Program-made: the position numbers and the translations under genes
Assembly: GCF_004000845.1 (NCBI RefSeq)
Contig: NZ_BIMA01000012.1
Location: 1-64,000 of the forward strand
Source: Paenibacillus koleovorans NBRC 103111
GTDB taxonomy: Bacteria; Bacillota; Bacilli; Paenibacillales; NBRC-103111
Direction of reading: 5' to 3'
Length of the DNA: 64,000 bases
The notes under the pieces: model-generated
Database searches by the model: none
Told to the model about the DNA's origin: nothing
The model's input: only the letters and a program-made list of their open reading frames with translations
Shown here: in pieces, positions 49,303-60,022 of the stretch
Position numbering within the stretch: the first letter of the stretch is position 1
Layout: each line of letters starts with the position of its first letter

Positions 49303-50388
49303 TCAATTCAATATCCCCGTACCGATAATCTTCACACGGATATGGGGCTGAAACTGGACCTTCGCATAGTCTTTCTCCCAATCGAGCGACTTCCACAGCC
49401 GCGGATGGAACGATTGCAGCCGCCTCGACAGGCCCAGCGCGTCGCAATTCGCTTGCTGCAGGTGCTTGAACACTTGGACCGCTTGCTTCTCCAGCTCCTT
49501 CTCGTACGCGACCTCCAGCTCGTGCAGATCGGCGGATTTCTCCATATAGAAACGTTCCGGATATTCAACCAGCTGTACGCGCAAGTCCATGTCGACCGAA
49601 GCCAGCACTTGACCGCCCTTCATGCTGACTCGCACCTTCGAGTCGGCACCGACGACATTCGAGGACAAAAAGCCGCGGATGCCAGATATATCGCTGGTGT
49701 GGGTTTCGATGCGCATCGCGTTCTTCAGCTTATTCCGCATCAGAATGAGCATTTCGCTTTCCCGCAGTGTCAGCTTGCCGTGTAAGAACTCCCTGTGAAA
49801 CATGGCCGAACCGGTGACCACCACTTCGTCCTTGTCGTTCACCGCCAAATACGGGATAACGGCGTCCGTGCCATCGTCCGAGATGAGCCGGTTAAGGTCT
49901 TGCACGTCGATAACCGGGCTGGAGGACACCTCCTCGGAGGAGACGAACAGCTTCTCGATTAGCAGTCTCGTAGACTTGGTAGAATAGAGCTTCAGCAGTC
50001 GTTCGGTCGATCCTTCCACAATGCCGATTTTCGCGTTCAACGCACTGATGGGGTCCCGGTAGAAGACGTCGAGATACGGGTACACCCCTTTCTTCGCGGC
50101 AGCGTCGGAGATGAGAATCAGCCTGTTCTTGGAGGCCTCCACATTGCCGGCCAGTCGCTGATTGGCGTTCATTTTCGTATCGCGCGGCGTTAGTCCGTTC
50201 ACGGTTACCACTTCAATCTTGTTCTCCCCGCTGACGAGATATAGCGAGCTGCTGAGCTGGCCGGACTCGGACAGATCGATGCCATAAGCCAGCATAATGA
50301 TCGAATTGCTCAGCAGCTTCTGATCCCAGCAGCCGGGGAGAAGCATGAAAGCGAGAACGATTCCTAACACTCGACGAGCACCGCGCAT
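49303..50388 (-). CDS. gerC: Ger(x)C spore germination lipoprotein
   Basis: A 361-residue lipoprotein with signal LGIVLAFMLLPGC (lipobox LPGC, Cys20), then WDQKLLSNSIIMLAYGIDLS, the typical GerC opening. Domains 1-3 follow, with a C-terminal VYEKELEKQAVQVFKHLQ-type helix and PHIRVKIIGTG end. Part of the inner-membrane nutrient receptor with the GerA and GerB subunits. It starts one base after the gerB stop. Confidence 0.9.
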   Translation of the reverse strand: MRGARRVLGIVLAFMLLPGCWDQKLLSNSIIMLAYGIDLSESGQLSSSLYLVSGENKIEVVTVNGLTPRDTKMNANQRLAGNVEASKNRLILISDAAAKKGVYPYLDVFYRDPISALNAKIGIVEGSTERLLKLYSTKSTRLLIEKLFVSSEEVSSSPVIDVQDLNRLISDDGTDAVIPYLAVNDKDEVVVTGSAMFHREFLHGKLTLRESEMLILMRNKLKNAMRIETHTSDISGIRGFLSSNVVGADSKVRVSMKGGQVLASVDMDLRVQLVEYPERFYMEKSADLHELEVAYEKELEKQAVQVFKHLQQANCDALGLSRRLQSFHPRLWKSLDWEKDYAKVQFQPHIRVKIIGTGILN

Positions 50389-50389
50389 C

Positions 50390-51514
50390 TCAAGCGCCTC
50401 CTGCCGAAGAAGATGAGGATGAAGCGGGCTTTCGGAACAAGGAGACGAGCAGCAGCAACAGAGGAATCACAACAACCGCCGCATAAGACGCGAATTCCAC
50501 GCAGATGCCTAGCTGCTCGATAAATTTTTGCTTATAGGTAAAGATGTTCAGCACATAACAGAGAAGGACGATAGCCAGAATGTTCCATTTTCGCTTGAGT
50601 CCGATCCCGCGCTGAAAGGCGACTGAAGCCAGGAACAAGTAGCCTATCGTAGTAGCCAGGATGACAACCGACCAGACGGTGAAGAAAATAAGATCAGGAC
50701 GTTCGAAAATGTTGAAGGACACCGATTTGAGCATATAAAGAACGGGCTCCGGCACCATCTGAAGCTCTTTGTGGCTGAACGTCATAATGCCGACGACCGT
50801 CAGGAACACATAATACAGCGTCACGAAGCCATTGGCGAGAGACATCGATCCGAGTTTCCGGAGAGAGGTGCCGTTTGCCTTGCAATAGGCGATAAAAATA
50901 ACCTCAAAGCCGAGCAAACCGAGGTAGGCGTCCTTCGAGCCCTTGACGATGTTCCATACTCCGTTCTCGCCTATCGGCAGCAAGTACAGCGGCTCCCCGT
51001 TGAGCAGCGGGATGATGGCGAGAAGGATCGGAGCTGCGAGCATGCCCAGGGTCAGAATCAGGAAACGGACAAGCGCCGAGAACGGTTCCGCGGCCAACAT
51101 CGCCATAGTGATGGCGGGAATCAGCATCAAGGCCCAGTTGGGAGTCAGCGGCAGCACCCACACATGGATCAAGCGGGTAAATTCCAGAAACATGTAGACG
51201 AGAGCGGCTGTAAAATAGACGGCGCATAGGAAGCTGATGAGCTTGCCGCCTGTTTTGCCGAGCAGGCGGCCTGCGATCTGGAACAAGTCTTGACGGGGGT
51301 AGCGCTTCAGCACGGTCCAAGTAATGGTGATGATAATCTGAGCGAGGACGCCGGCCAATAGGACAGATATCCACCCGTCGTGCCCGGCCGTCTTGTTGGC
51401 GGAATAAGGGATACGCAGCGAGGCGAAGCCGATCTGATATTGGATGATGACTATGAAAAGCTGTGTTTGGCTAAGACCGCCGTTTTTTGGAGCTTGCTTG
51501 GGCTCGCTGCTCAT
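50390..51514 (-). CDS. gerB: GerAB/GerB-type germination receptor subunit
   Basis: A 374-residue APC-family membrane protein with about ten segments: IQYQIGFASLRIPYSANKTA, VLPLTPNWALMLIPAI, and LLGFEVIFIAYCKANG. B subunits bind the germinant amino acid or sugar. The gene overlaps the gerA end by 44 bases, so translation is coupled. Its expression would depend on the damaged gerA upstream. Confidence 0.9.
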   Translation of the reverse strand: MSSEPKQAPKNGGLSQTQLFIVIIQYQIGFASLRIPYSANKTAGHDGWISVLLAGVLAQIIITITWTVLKRYPRQDLFQIAGRLLGKTGGKLISFLCAVYFTAALVYMFLEFTRLIHVWVLPLTPNWALMLIPAITMAMLAAEPFSALVRFLILTLGMLAAPILLAIIPLLNGEPLYLLPIGENGVWNIVKGSKDAYLGLLGFEVIFIAYCKANGTSLRKLGSMSLANGFVTLYYVFLTVVGIMTFSHKELQMVPEPVLYMLKSVSFNIFERPDLIFFTVWSVVILATTIGYLFLASVAFQRGIGLKRKWNILAIVLLCYVLNIFTYKQKFIEQLGICVEFASYAAVVVIPLLLLLVSLFRKPASSSSSSAGGA

Positions 51515-53000
51515 CCTGCACCCACCCTCTTGTTGTCGTTTGTCTCCGCAACCGCCGCGGATGCAGGAAGCTGGGACGTTTGTTCAGCATCCATAGCGGC
51601 AGGCGGAGCAGTGTATCCTTGAAGGTAGAGCCGCTGAAGAAGCCTCCCAGGTAAGGGACGCCGAACGACTCCAGCCGACAAAGATTGGAGAACAGCAGCG
51701 TCATGCCGAAAGAGATGCCAAGAAAGCCGAATTGGGAAGCCAGCACCATAAAAGGGAAGCGGACGAGTCGAATCGCCATGCTCATTTCGTTCGAAGGCAC
51801 GACATAAGAGGCGATGGCCGTCAAGGCCACCACGATAATCATCAGGCTCGACACAAGGCCGGCTTGTACGACCGCTTCCCCGATGACGAGACCCCCCACG
51901 ATGCCGATCGTTTGGCTGATGGGGGTCGGCAGGCGGACGCCCATCTCCCGGAGCAGCTCGATCGTCAGCTCCAGCAGCAGCGCCTCCACGATGGGCGGGA
52001 ACGGCACGAAACGGACGGCGTTCTGGGCCGGCAGGACGAGATCGTTCGGCAGCACCTCGAGATGGAACGAGATGACGGCAATATAGACGGCGGGAAGCGT
52101 GATCGCCAGGAAAAAACCGAAAACGCGGAGTATGCGGAAGAAGCTGCCCACCATCCAGCGCGCATTAAAGTCGTCGGGCGATTGGTAGAACGAAATGAAG
52201 CTGACCGGCATAATCAGCGAGGTGGGGGAGCCTTCCATGAGCACCGCCACCCGGCCCTCCAGCAAATTGGCGACCACGCGGTCCGGCCGTTCGGTATGCA
52301 GCAACTGCGGGAACAGCGAGAGCGGGTTGTCTTCAATCAAGTCTTCGATGAAATCGGCGGAGAACACCTCGTCGGCGTGAATCGCCTTGATTCGTCGTTC
52401 CACGCGGCGGACGAGCTTCGGGTCGACGATTTCGTCTATAAAAACCAGGGCGGTTTTTGTCTTCGTTTCGGTGCCGAGGTAGTAATATTTGACCGTCAGC
52501 TTCGTGTTGGTCGCCCTGCGCCTGATGATGTTCAAATTAATATTGAGCTGCTCGACAAAGCCCTCGTGCGAGCCGCGTACTACTTTCTCGTTCTGGGGTT
52601 CCGCGATGCTGCGGTTGAACGAGCTGTCGACTTGTACGGCGGTGCCCCAAACATCGCCCGCTTCATCCAGCTCGGATTCGGCCAGCACGAGGCAATACCC
52701 GAGCAGGATCAAGTCGGCTGCATGCTGCAGCGAGCGGATATGCGTCACATTCAGGCCGACCAGCTTCGAGGCGACAAGTCCTCAGGGGTACTGCGACAGG
52801 GGGAGGATCACGGATTCCCGCATTTTGTTGGAGTCGACCAGGGATTCCAGGTAGAGGAGAACCGTCTCGCCGGTCGAGGTGCCAGAATCTGAGCCGGTAG
52901 AGGCCGGGAGCACATCTTGCAGCAAGTCGTCGGTCTGATGAAACGTATGGCGCAGCTGCTCGACGCGTTCGCGTATGGTCGCGGACTGAATCGTTTCCAT
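51471..53000 (-). pseudogene. gerA: GerA-type germination receptor subunit with in-frame UGA
   Basis: ATG 53000 follows GGAGGAGGG and gives METIQSATIRERVEQL ... LLYLESLVDSNKMRESVILP, the normal GerA N-domain start, then TGA at 52784-52782. The same frame continues without another stop to 51471: GLVASKLVGLNVTHIRSLQH, LILLGYCLVLAESE, then VEGSPTSLI-type N-domain end and membrane domain with FVPFPPIVEALLLELTIELL and QTIGIVGGLVIGEAVVQAG. Total 509 codons, the normal length. Only this one codon breaks it. The A subunit forms the ion channel of the receptor, so loss would silence this receptor unless the stop is read through or is a sequencing error. Confidence 0.85.
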
Positions 53001-53018
53001 GAGATCCCTCCTCCGGGT

Positions 53019-53048
53019 TAGTGTGGCAGAGGAGGAGAAGTTTCATGC
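53019..53048 (-). promoter_or_regulatory. candidate sigma-G promoter of the ger operon
   Basis: On the minus strand: GCATG (53048-53044), 18-base spacer, CACACTA (53025-53019). This fits the forespore sigma-G pattern gHATR-N17/18-CATWHTA with one mismatch. Transcription would begin near 53012, leaving a short leader that still holds the AGGAGGG site. ger operons are normally sigma-G controlled. Confidence 0.45.
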
Positions 53049-53053
53049 ATGAG

Positions 53054-53094
53054 AAACGGCACCTGCCGGGGATGAACCCGTCAGGTGCCGTTTT
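53054..53094. terminator. bidirectional terminator
   Basis: Perfect 12-bp inverted repeat AAACGGCACCTG / CAGGTGCCGTTT with T-run (and A-run on the other side). It ends the ABC exporter operon, which reads toward it on the minus strand. Confidence 0.88.
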
Positions 53095-53098
53095 ATGG

Positions 53099-54856
53099 TT
53101 ATTCCGCGTCGCCCTCCCAGAGGCGTCGCATCTCGTCGCTGGCGACAAGCAGCTCATCGAGCTTGCCTTCCGCTTCGACGCGTCCGTCTTTCAGAACGAT
53201 GATATGGTCGGCGTAGGCGAGCGCCGCTTTGCGATGGGAGACGACGAGACATGTTGCCTCGCGGCGCTCGAAGAGGCGCTCCCACAGCTTGCGCTCGGTC
53301 TCGACGTCGAGCGCGCTCGACAAGTCGTCGAAGACGAGCAGCTCCGCGCCGCGGACGAACATCCGGGCCGCCGCCGTCCGCTGCGCCTGGCCGCCGGACA
53401 GCTTGACGCCCCGCGGCCCGATCATCGTCTCGAGCCCGTTCGGGAGCATGGCGATGTCTTCCTCCATCACCGCGGCCCGGATCGACGTCGCGAGCCGCTC
53501 CGGCGACTCCTCCTCGCCGAGCAGCACATTGCGTTTCCAAGTGTCGCTGTAGAGCCGCGGCACCTGCGGGGTGTACGCGCTGCGCGGCGGCACGAAGAAG
53601 CTGCCGGCGTCGGCGACCTCCCGGCCGTTCCAGGCGATCGCTCCCGCATCCTTCGGGAGCAGCCCGAGCAGCGTCCGGACGAGCGTCGTCTTGCCGGACC
53701 CGATGCGCCCCGTCACGACGGTGAACGAGTGGCGGGGCAGCCGCAGGTCAATGCCCTCGATGCCTCGGCCGTTCTCGGGATAACGGTACGTCAGGCCGTT
53801 CACCTCGAGCCGATCGAGCCGATCGTCCGGCGTCCGTACCGGCTGCTCCAGCGGCGGCATGGCGCCGCGCAGGTAGAGCGGATGCGGCTCGACGAGCTTC
53901 GACGCCGGCGCATGCTGCATCAGCTCGGCCATCCGCTGTTTGGACACTTCGCTCTGCTTGAAGAGGGTCAGAAACTTACCGAAGTTCTGAATGAACTGCG
54001 TCACGAAGTTCAAGTAATAGACGAACAGCGCGAAGTCGCCCACGGTGAAGTCGCCGCGCTGCATCGACTTGGCGCCGAGCAGCAGGATGAGGCCGGTGCC
54101 GATGTTGACCGTATTGGAGAACACGGACTCGAGCAGCTGGTTCATCAGCTTATCCTTCAGCATCGCGCTGCGGCGGGTGTCGTTCAGCCGGCGGAACCGG
54201 CCGATGACGCGGTCCTCGGCGCCGGCGACCTGAATCGCCTGCACGGAGCCGAACATCTCGGCGATCGCGCCGGTCACCTGGCTCGTCGCTTCGCGGCTCA
54301 TCGCCCGGTACTTCTGCAGCATGGCCGTGGACAGCTGCGCCGCCGTGACGACAACAACGAGCGGGACGAAGACGAGCAGCGTCAGCGTCACGTCGATCCG
54401 CAGCAGGATGAAGAAGGAGGCGGCGGCGAACACCGTCATGCCGAAGGCGTCGACCGACCACGACGTCGTCTCCTCCATCTGGTCGACATCGTCGCGGAAG
54501 TTGCTGATCGCCTCGCCCGGCGAAACCGGAATCGCTCTGGCGCCGGGCTCCTTCAGAATATGGCTCAGCATGTTGCGCCGCAGGAAACCTCCGATGCGGG
54601 CGCGGAACTGCACGTCGGTGACGAAGCCGACGAGGATGAGCGCCGAACGCCCGAGTGCGGCGGCCAGCAGCAACGCCACCAGCGACCAGACGCCCAAACC
54701 GGCCGCCGCCTCGCCGGAGAGCAAGTCGAAAAACTCCTTCGTGATCAACCCCGGTACGATCGGAGCCAAGTAAATGAGCGACCAGGCGGTCGCATTCATC
54801 GCATACATGCCGCCCCGATAGCGAATGGTGCGCCATAAGAACTGGAACGTCGTCAT
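53099..54856 (-). CDS. ABC exporter half-transporter, degenerate-Walker-B partner
   Basis: A 585-residue protein: six membrane segments, then an ATPase domain. Walker [11 protein letters not shown]-loop [10 protein letters not shown], canonical signature [10 protein letters not shown], Walker [15 protein letters not shown]-loop VVSHRKAAL. The catalytic Glu after Walker B is Asp here (FDD), while the signature is intact. This is the mirror of its partner and is the mark of heterodimeric exporters with one active ATP site. The ATG overlaps the partner's stop (ATGA). Likely exports drugs or lipids. Confidence 0.9.
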   Translation of the reverse strand: MTTFQFLWRTIRYRGGMYAMNATAWSLIYLAPIVPGLITKEFFDLLSGEAAAGLGVWSLVALLLAAALGRSALILVGFVTDVQFRARIGGFLRRNMLSHILKEPGARAIPVSPGEAISNFRDDVDQMEETTSWSVDAFGMTVFAAASFFILLRIDVTLTLLVFVPLVVVVTAAQLSTAMLQKYRAMSREATSQVTGAIAEMFGSVQAIQVAGAEDRVIGRFRRLNDTRRSAMLKDKLMNQLLESVFSNTVNIGTGLILLLGAKSMQRGDFTVGDFALFVYYLNFVTQFIQNFGKFLTLFKQSEVSKQRMAELMQHAPASKLVEPHPLYLRGAMPPLEQPVRTPDDRLDRLEVNGLTYRYPENGRGIEGIDLRLPRHSFTVVTGRIGSGKTTLVRTLLGLLPKDAGAIAWNGREVADAGSFFVPPRSAYTPQVPRLYSDTWKRNVLLGEEESPERLATSIRAAVMEEDIAMLPNGLETMIGPRGVKLSGGQAQRTAAARMFVRGAELLVFDDLSSALDVETERKLWERLFERREATCLVVSHRKAALAYADHIIVLKDGRVEAEGKLDELLVASDEMRRLWEGDAE

Positions 54857-56610
54857 ACGAGCATCTCCTCCATTCCCGCGGCCAAGATGCGGCTGTACCG
54901 GGAATCCGGATTCGCCGCCAGCTCGGTGCGTTTGCCGAACTCGGCGATGCGCCCCTCCTCCAGAATAAGGATGGCGTCCGCCCGCTGAACCGTCGCGAGG
55001 CGGTGCGCGATGATGATGCAGGTCCGGTCGCGCAGCAGCCGCCCGATGGCGGCTTCCATCTTCATCTCCGTCGCCGGATCGAGCCGCGAGGAAGCCTCGT
55101 CGAGCACGACCAGCCCCGGGTCGGTCAGGAAGACGCGGGCGAAGGCGAGCAGCTGCGCTTCGCCGGCGGACAGCCCGCCGCCGAACGATTCCAGCTGCGC
55201 CTCGAGCCCGTTCGGCAGCGAGTGGAACCAGCCAGCCAAGCCAAGCTCCTCAAGCACCCGGACGATTCTCGCATCTTCGATCGACTCATCGAAGAACGTC
55301 AAGTTGTCCCTCACGGTCCCTTGGAAAATCTCGATGTTCTGCGTGACGAGCGTCACCCGTTGGCGCAATTGCTTGAGCCGGGCGTCGCGGATCGGCACGT
55401 CGCCGAGCAGAATCGCCCCCTCTTGCACATCATAGAAGCGCAGCAGCAGGCGCGCGAGCGTCGACTTACCGCTGCCGGTCCGGCCCAGCACGCCGAGCAC
55501 CTGCCCCGGCTGGACGCGGAACTGCAGCTCATGCAAGTTCCGGATGCCTTCCTCGTAGCCGAAGGAGACGCGATTGAACTGCACGGACAGAGGTCCTGCC
55601 GGCAGCGGCGTACCCGGCCCGTCGTCCGGGATGGCTGACTTCGTCTCGAGCAGCTCGCGCACGCGTACGATGCTGGCGTCCGCCTTCTGCAGATCCTCCA
55701 TCTGCGTGCGGATTTTCTCGATCGGCTTGGCCATCAGCTCAGTATAGTAGAAAATCATGTACACCGTCCCAAGCGTGATGGAGCCGGCCTTCCACATCGA
55801 GTAGCTGACGGCGAAGGCAATCGCGTTGCCGATGGCGAAGACGATGATCGTCGAGATCCACATGTAGCCCCAGCCGAAAAAGGCGCGCATGCGGATCGGC
55901 AGCCATTTGCGAATGAGCAGATGGAACTTGTGCATGACATAAGCCGTCGCTCCGTTCGCGCGAGTGTCTTCCGTCCCTTCGAGATGCTCGCCCAGGAAGC
56001 CGTAAAATTCAGCGCTCATCTGACGATGCTTGCTCCAGAAAGGGACGGCGAATTTGCGTATGTAATTGATGGCGAGAATGGCGGCAATAACGAAAATAGT
56101 CATCGCGCCGCCGATCACCCAGCCTTCGAGAAACAGCAGGACGAGAATACCGACTACTAGAAAGGCGTTGCTCATCAGGGTAATGACGAAGTTGGAGAAA
56201 AAGTTGGCCAGCGCGTTGATGTCGCCGTCGACTCTTTCGATAATGGCGCCTGCCGTATGCGATTTATGAAACGACAAGTCGAGGCTCATGCAATGGGCGG
56301 CCACGTCGCCGCGCAGCTTGTTGGTCGCCACCCAGCCGACGTTCTCGCCGATATAGGCGGCTATAACCGTCACGACTTGGAGCACAAGCGACACGCCGAT
56401 GAACAGTCCAGCTGCGATCAAGAGGGGCTGCAGCCGGGATTCGGATTGCGCCGTATCGAGAAAGTACCGAATGATCTGAGGGTTGATCAGCTGCATGGCG
56501 AGCGAAGCCACGAGCAGGACGGTGAGCAGCAGCATGCTGCGCCATTGCGGCCTGAGATAGCTGTAGAGCAGTCTGACATATTCGCTTAGCGGGATGTTGA
56601 TGCCTTTCAT
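54853..56610 (-). CDS. ABC exporter half-transporter, catalytic-Walker-B partner
   Basis: A 585-residue protein; ATG 56610 follows AAAGGATGG (an in-frame start at 56655 is possible). Six membrane segments, then ATPase: Walker [11 protein letters not shown]-loop [10 protein letters not shown], signature [11 protein letters not shown] (degenerate, LSAGE instead of LSGGQ), Walker [11 protein letters not shown] with the catalytic Glu, H-loop IIAHRLATV. Together with the downstream subunit it forms one complete ATP site (this Walker A/B with the partner's LSGGQ) and one degenerate site, as in BmrCD and TM287/288. Confidence 0.92.
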   Translation of the reverse strand: MKGINIPLSEYVRLLYSYLRPQWRSMLLLTVLLVASLAMQLINPQIIRYFLDTAQSESRLQPLLIAAGLFIGVSLVLQVVTVIAAYIGENVGWVATNKLRGDVAAHCMSLDLSFHKSHTAGAIIERVDGDINALANFFSNFVITLMSNAFLVVGILVLLFLEGWVIGGAMTIFVIAAILAINYIRKFAVPFWSKHRQMSAEFYGFLGEHLEGTEDTRANGATAYVMHKFHLLIRKWLPIRMRAFFGWGYMWISTIIVFAIGNAIAFAVSYSMWKAGSITLGTVYMIFYYTELMAKPIEKIRTQMEDLQKADASIVRVRELLETKSAIPDDGPGTPLPAGPLSVQFNRVSFGYEEGIRNLHELQFRVQPGQVLGVLGRTGSGKSTLARLLLRFYDVQEGAILLGDVPIRDARLKQLRQRVTLVTQNIEIFQGTVRDNLTFFDESIEDARIVRVLEELGLAGWFHSLPNGLEAQLESFGGGLSAGEAQLLAFARVFLTDPGLVVLDEASSRLDPATEMKMEAAIGRLLRDRTCIIIAHRLATVQRADAILILEEGRIAEFGKRTELAANPDSRYSRILAAGMEEMLV

Positions 56611-56740
56611 TGCTGTGAACCATCCTTTCTGGCCGAGCTTCCGATTAGAGTACATTACCCGATTCGGGGCGGGCCGTCAACGGATAATTTGACTACAGGC
56701 GAACCGTCCGCCGACCTCTATAGGATTCGCCGGACGACGG

Positions 56741-56769
56741 TTGTCGAACCGCCCTTTTTCCGTTAAAGT
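56741..56769 (+). promoter_or_regulatory. candidate promoter of the DUF3900 gene
   Basis: TTGTCG (56741-56746), 17-base spacer, TAAAGT (56764-56769), 38 bases before the ATG at 56807. Moderate match to sigma-A. Confidence 0.45.
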
Positions 56770-56806
56770 AGACAACAGCGATAACTAGCCAAGGAGTCTT
56801 CATACG

Positions 56807-58012
56807 ATGGAATTTACGATTCGTTATTTATCTTTTTTCGTCATTCAGACCGAAGGAACGGACAAGTTCTTCAAGCATTACCAGACGATGGACCGGGACG
56901 CCTATGCGGGGAGCGAGATCAAGCATTTCCTCGACGGGGAGTTCGCCCGCATCAGCAAGCGCAAGGTCGAAAAGCACCCGAATTCAGAGCATGCGCCTAC
57001 GAAGATCGGCCGCTTCATCGTCGAGCCGGGGTACGACCTTGCGAGCAACCCGAATGCCGCGTTGTTCCACCGGCTGCGGACCGAGACGGACAAACAGCAT
57101 TTTTTCGGCTATGCCGACGAGCTCGTGCGGATGTACATGGGCACCAATTCGGTGCGCGGCGGGGCGCTGATCGTGGCGCAAGCCCAGGCGCCGTATGTGA
57201 CGGAGGAGCCGTTCGTGTTCGTCATGAAATGCGACTTCGAGCAGAAAATCGCCAGGATTGCCGATGAGCACACGCTAGTGAATGCCGTGGAGATGGCGAT
57301 CAGCGCGAAAAATATGAAGTCGATCCAATACCCGCACATGCCGGAGGAGGGGATGCTCGAGCTATGGGAGCTGAAAGTCCATCAGGCTTCTCATGCCCGG
57401 TATTTCGAGGATTTCCTTAAGTTCGTCACGTACGAGAAATCGATGCCGGAGCTGATCAGCCATCAGGTGATGGATATGGTGCAGGAGTATATGGAGACGA
57501 AGTGGCAGGGGGGAGGCGTGTTTAGCGCCGATTCTTCGTTAACCGCTGCGGGCGCCGACGGGGGTGCCGGTGCCATGTCACCGGAGCCTGCGCTGCACGA
57601 GACCGCCGATACAACGGCTGCTCCGGCCCGCTACAAGGATGTACCGTATTATTATGCGGAGCAACGGGAACGGGAGGAGAAGGAGCTCGAGTTCTGGGCG
57701 GCGAGCGAGAAGCGCGATCTGCAGCAGAAATGGAGCCCCGAGCAGGTGATCGACGCCTCTTCGCGGTTAATCGATGAGCTGCCCGACCTTGACCTGAAAT
57801 TCAAGCTCGATGGGACAACGATCAAGACGAAGCTGGCCGAATTCGGCGTCAGCCTGCACATCGCCCGCCATCAAGGCCGGTATGTGGTGCTGCTCGAGGG
57901 CGATGCGTTCCAGTTCGACAAAGGCTTCTCGCCGATCGAGCTGCTGCAGCCCGAGGAGCTGGAGACGGTCGTGCGCCGACTGGGCGAGCGGGAACGATCT
58001 TCGGATCGGTAA
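56807..58012 (+). CDS. DUF3900 protein
   Basis: A 401-residue cytoplasmic protein of the DUF3900 family from Bacillales: MEFTIRYLSFFVIQTEGTDK, IGRFIVEPGYDLASNPNAAL, EEPFVFVMKCDFEQKIARI. A disordered Ala/Gly/Pro linker (about 250-285) splits it from a helical part (EQREREEKELEFWAASEKRD) and a C-terminal domain. Function unknown. It shares the convergent end with the NOS gene without a clear terminator. Confidence 0.82.
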   Translation: MEFTIRYLSFFVIQTEGTDKFFKHYQTMDRDAYAGSEIKHFLDGEFARISKRKVEKHPNSEHAPTKIGRFIVEPGYDLASNPNAALFHRLRTETDKQHFFGYADELVRMYMGTNSVRGGALIVAQAQAPYVTEEPFVFVMKCDFEQKIARIADEHTLVNAVEMAISAKNMKSIQYPHMPEEGMLELWELKVHQASHARYFEDFLKFVTYEKSMPELISHQVMDMVQEYMETKWQGGGVFSADSSLTAAGADGGAGAMSPEPALHETADTTAAPARYKDVPYYYAEQREREEKELEFWAASEKRDLQQKWSPEQVIDASSRLIDELPDLDLKFKLDGTTIKTKLAEFGVSLHIARHQGRYVVLLEGDAFQFDKGFSPIELLQPEELETVVRRLGERERSSDR

Positions 58013-58015
58013 TGG

Positions 58016-59110
58016 CTAATAGGGGGAGTCTGTAGGCGCGAAAAAATTCGGCTTCACGATTTCGTTCGCGTACGCATGTCCCCACACCGGCGTGGTTGCC
58101 GGCGAGACGGGCGGGATGAGCCAAGTCCAGTCCCCTGTGACGGCCCGTCCCGCTTGACGCTCCTGCTGCTCGAAGCGCATCAACTGCTCGGAGGCCGTGT
58201 GATGGTCCACGATGCTGACGCCGGCCGACTTGAACGAGTGCAGCACGCTGGCGTTCAGCTCGAGCAGCGCCCGATCCTTCCACAGGCTGACGTTCGTGGA
58301 CGTATCGAGGCCCATCCGTGCCGCGACAATCGGCAGCATGTTGTAGCGGTCCGCGTCCGCGAGGTTGCGCGCCCCGATCTCCGTACCCATGTACCAGCCG
58401 TTGAACGGTGCGCACGGGTAGTGGATGCCTCCGATTTCGAGTCGCATGTCCGCAATCATCGGCACGGTGTACCAGCGCAGCCCGAGCGACGCGAACCAGT
58501 CCAGCTCGGGATGGTGGAGCGGCACCTCCAGGACGAGCTCCTGCGGAATCGGAAACCATCTCGGCTTCCGAGTTCCGATCTGGACGATCAACGGCAATAC
58601 GTCGAAGGCGGTGCCGGCCCCTCGCCAGCCGAGCTGCTCGGCCGCTCGGGTGAGGCGAATGGAGGCGGGATCGCCGATCACGCCGTTCTCGGTTACGTAG
58701 CCCGCATAGCGGATCAACTGGTGGTTCCAGAGCCGCACCCGATGCTCGGACCCTTCCGTGTCTGCGGCGAAAAGGCTGAGCGTAGGGAGGATGTTGCCCT
58801 TATTCGTCGCGAAGTCGATATGCTGCAGGAGCGCCTCATATATGTCTTCTTCGCGAGACAGCTGGCGGAAGTCGAGTAGCCGAAGCGACCGCCAGAACAG
58901 CCGCCCGATACAGCGGTTGCTGTTGCGCCATGCGAGGCGCGCACCGTACTCGGCTTCCTCCCGGGTATGCTCGTACCGTCCGAGGAGGCCGATGTCGGAG
59001 GCGATTTCGCGCAGCCGCGAGCCGATCTCGTCCGTTCGGCCCCATTCCGTGTATGCTGTGCGGATAAAAGTCTCCGCTTCATGCAGCAATCGAGTAGACG
59101 TGTGAGGCAT
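58016..59110 (-). CDS. nos: bacterial nitric oxide synthase (oxygenase domain)
   Basis: A 364-residue protein, oxygenase domain only, as is usual in Gram-positive bacteria. Heme-ligand Cys67 in WRNSNRCIGRLFWRS. Substrate pocket NGWYMGTEIGARNLAD with the arginine-binding Glu. Further motifs: RYNMLPIVAARMGLDTS, SIVDHHTASEQLMRF and GDWTWLIPPVSPATTPVWGH. It makes NO from arginine using host reductases and a tetrahydro-pterin or -folate. NO protects such bacteria from oxidants and some antibiotics. AAAGGATG precedes the ATG. Confidence 0.96.
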   Translation of the reverse strand: MPHTSTRLLHEAETFIRTAYTEWGRTDEIGSRLREIASDIGLLGRYEHTREEAEYGARLAWRNSNRCIGRLFWRSLRLLDFRQLSREEDIYEALLQHIDFATNKGNILPTLSLFAADTEGSEHRVRLWNHQLIRYAGYVTENGVIGDPASIRLTRAAEQLGWRGAGTAFDVLPLIVQIGTRKPRWFPIPQELVLEVPLHHPELDWFASLGLRWYTVPMIADMRLEIGGIHYPCAPFNGWYMGTEIGARNLADADRYNMLPIVAARMGLDTSTNVSLWKDRALLELNASVLHSFKSAGVSIVDHHTASEQLMRFEQQERQAGRAVTGDWTWLIPPVSPATTPVWGHAYANEIVKPNFFAPTDSPY

Positions 59111-59244
59111 CTCGTCAGCATCCTTTCAACTTGGCGAACAATAGATGATGTCAGTCTATCCATCTAGTTTTCATTGTATCGTTCGTTTCGCCGCAAAAGC
59201 CATGTCAAGCCTGTGACAATCTATCGACAGAAAGAGGGATTCTC

Positions 59245-59916
59245 ATGGAATACGTACAAATTACACGGATCGACGATCCGAACTTCGCCGCCATGCACAA
59301 GCTGATGGGGCAAGTGTTCCCCGCCGAGGAAGTGCTCGAGGCTAGCGCCTGGGCCGAGCCGCTGCAGGATCCGAGCATTCGGGTGTTCGTCGCGGTTCAC
59401 GAAGGCGAGGTTGTAGGCGCCACCGAGTACCGCTACTACCCGGACCTGCAAGTCGCGATGACGGACTTCACGATCATCGGCCGCGAGGGGCTAGGCATCG
59501 GAGCGTTCCTGGCCAAGCGCCGCCAGCAGGACTTGTTCCGCATTGTCGAATCGAGCGGAGGTGTGTTGACCGGCATGTTCGCTGAGATCTACAATCCTTA
59601 CTTGGTCGAAGATCACGGTTTCGGCGGAGTCAAGCCGATGAATCCGTTCGTTCGGCGCGAAGTGCTGTCCCATCTGGGCTATCGCCGTCTGGACTTCCCG
59701 TATGTGCATCCGTCCTGGCAGCAGGACGGGGAAGGCGTGCACGAGCTCGATCTGTGCTTCCTCGCTTACGACGAGAACCGGCAAGAGCTGTCGGCCGAGC
59801 TCGTCGTTCGCTTCCTCCGCAAGTATTATGCCGTGCTGGAGCCGAAGCCGGAAGCCTGGTACGCGATGGTTCGGGAGCTGGATTCCCGTGCGACGCTTGC
59901 GCTGAAGCCGCTTTAA
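59245..59916 (+). CDS. GNAT-family acetyltransferase
   Basis: A 223-residue protein with GNAT features: IRVFVAVHEGEVVGATEYRY (beta strands 2-4), then an acetyl-CoA-like loop REGLGIGAFLAKRRQQDLFR. The C-terminal half is larger than in minimal GNATs (DFPYVHPSWQQDGEG, HELDLCFLAYDENRQ). The classic QxxGxG loop is only partly kept (GLGIG). The substrate is unknown. Confidence 0.75.
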   Translation: MEYVQITRIDDPNFAAMHKLMGQVFPAEEVLEASAWAEPLQDPSIRVFVAVHEGEVVGATEYRYYPDLQVAMTDFTIIGREGLGIGAFLAKRRQQDLFRIVESSGGVLTGMFAEIYNPYLVEDHGFGGVKPMNPFVRREVLSHLGYRRLDFPYVHPSWQQDGEGVHELDLCFLAYDENRQELSAELVVRFLRKYYAVLEPKPEAWYAMVRELDSRATLALKPL

Positions 59917-60022
59917 TGCAGCTGCGAGCCGGCGGAATGAGGGGGTTGGGTGCATGCTCGCAAGCGGACAGGCGTATACTACTCCAGTGCCAATGTACAA
60001 CAAGAGCAAAGGAGCGGGCCGC

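Noticed and set aside
53021-54838. A 605-codon open frame on the + strand
   Set aside because: It runs antisense to the ABC exporter gene, which has all ATPase motifs. High GC content makes such mirror frames common; the product has no domain and unusual His/Arg composition.
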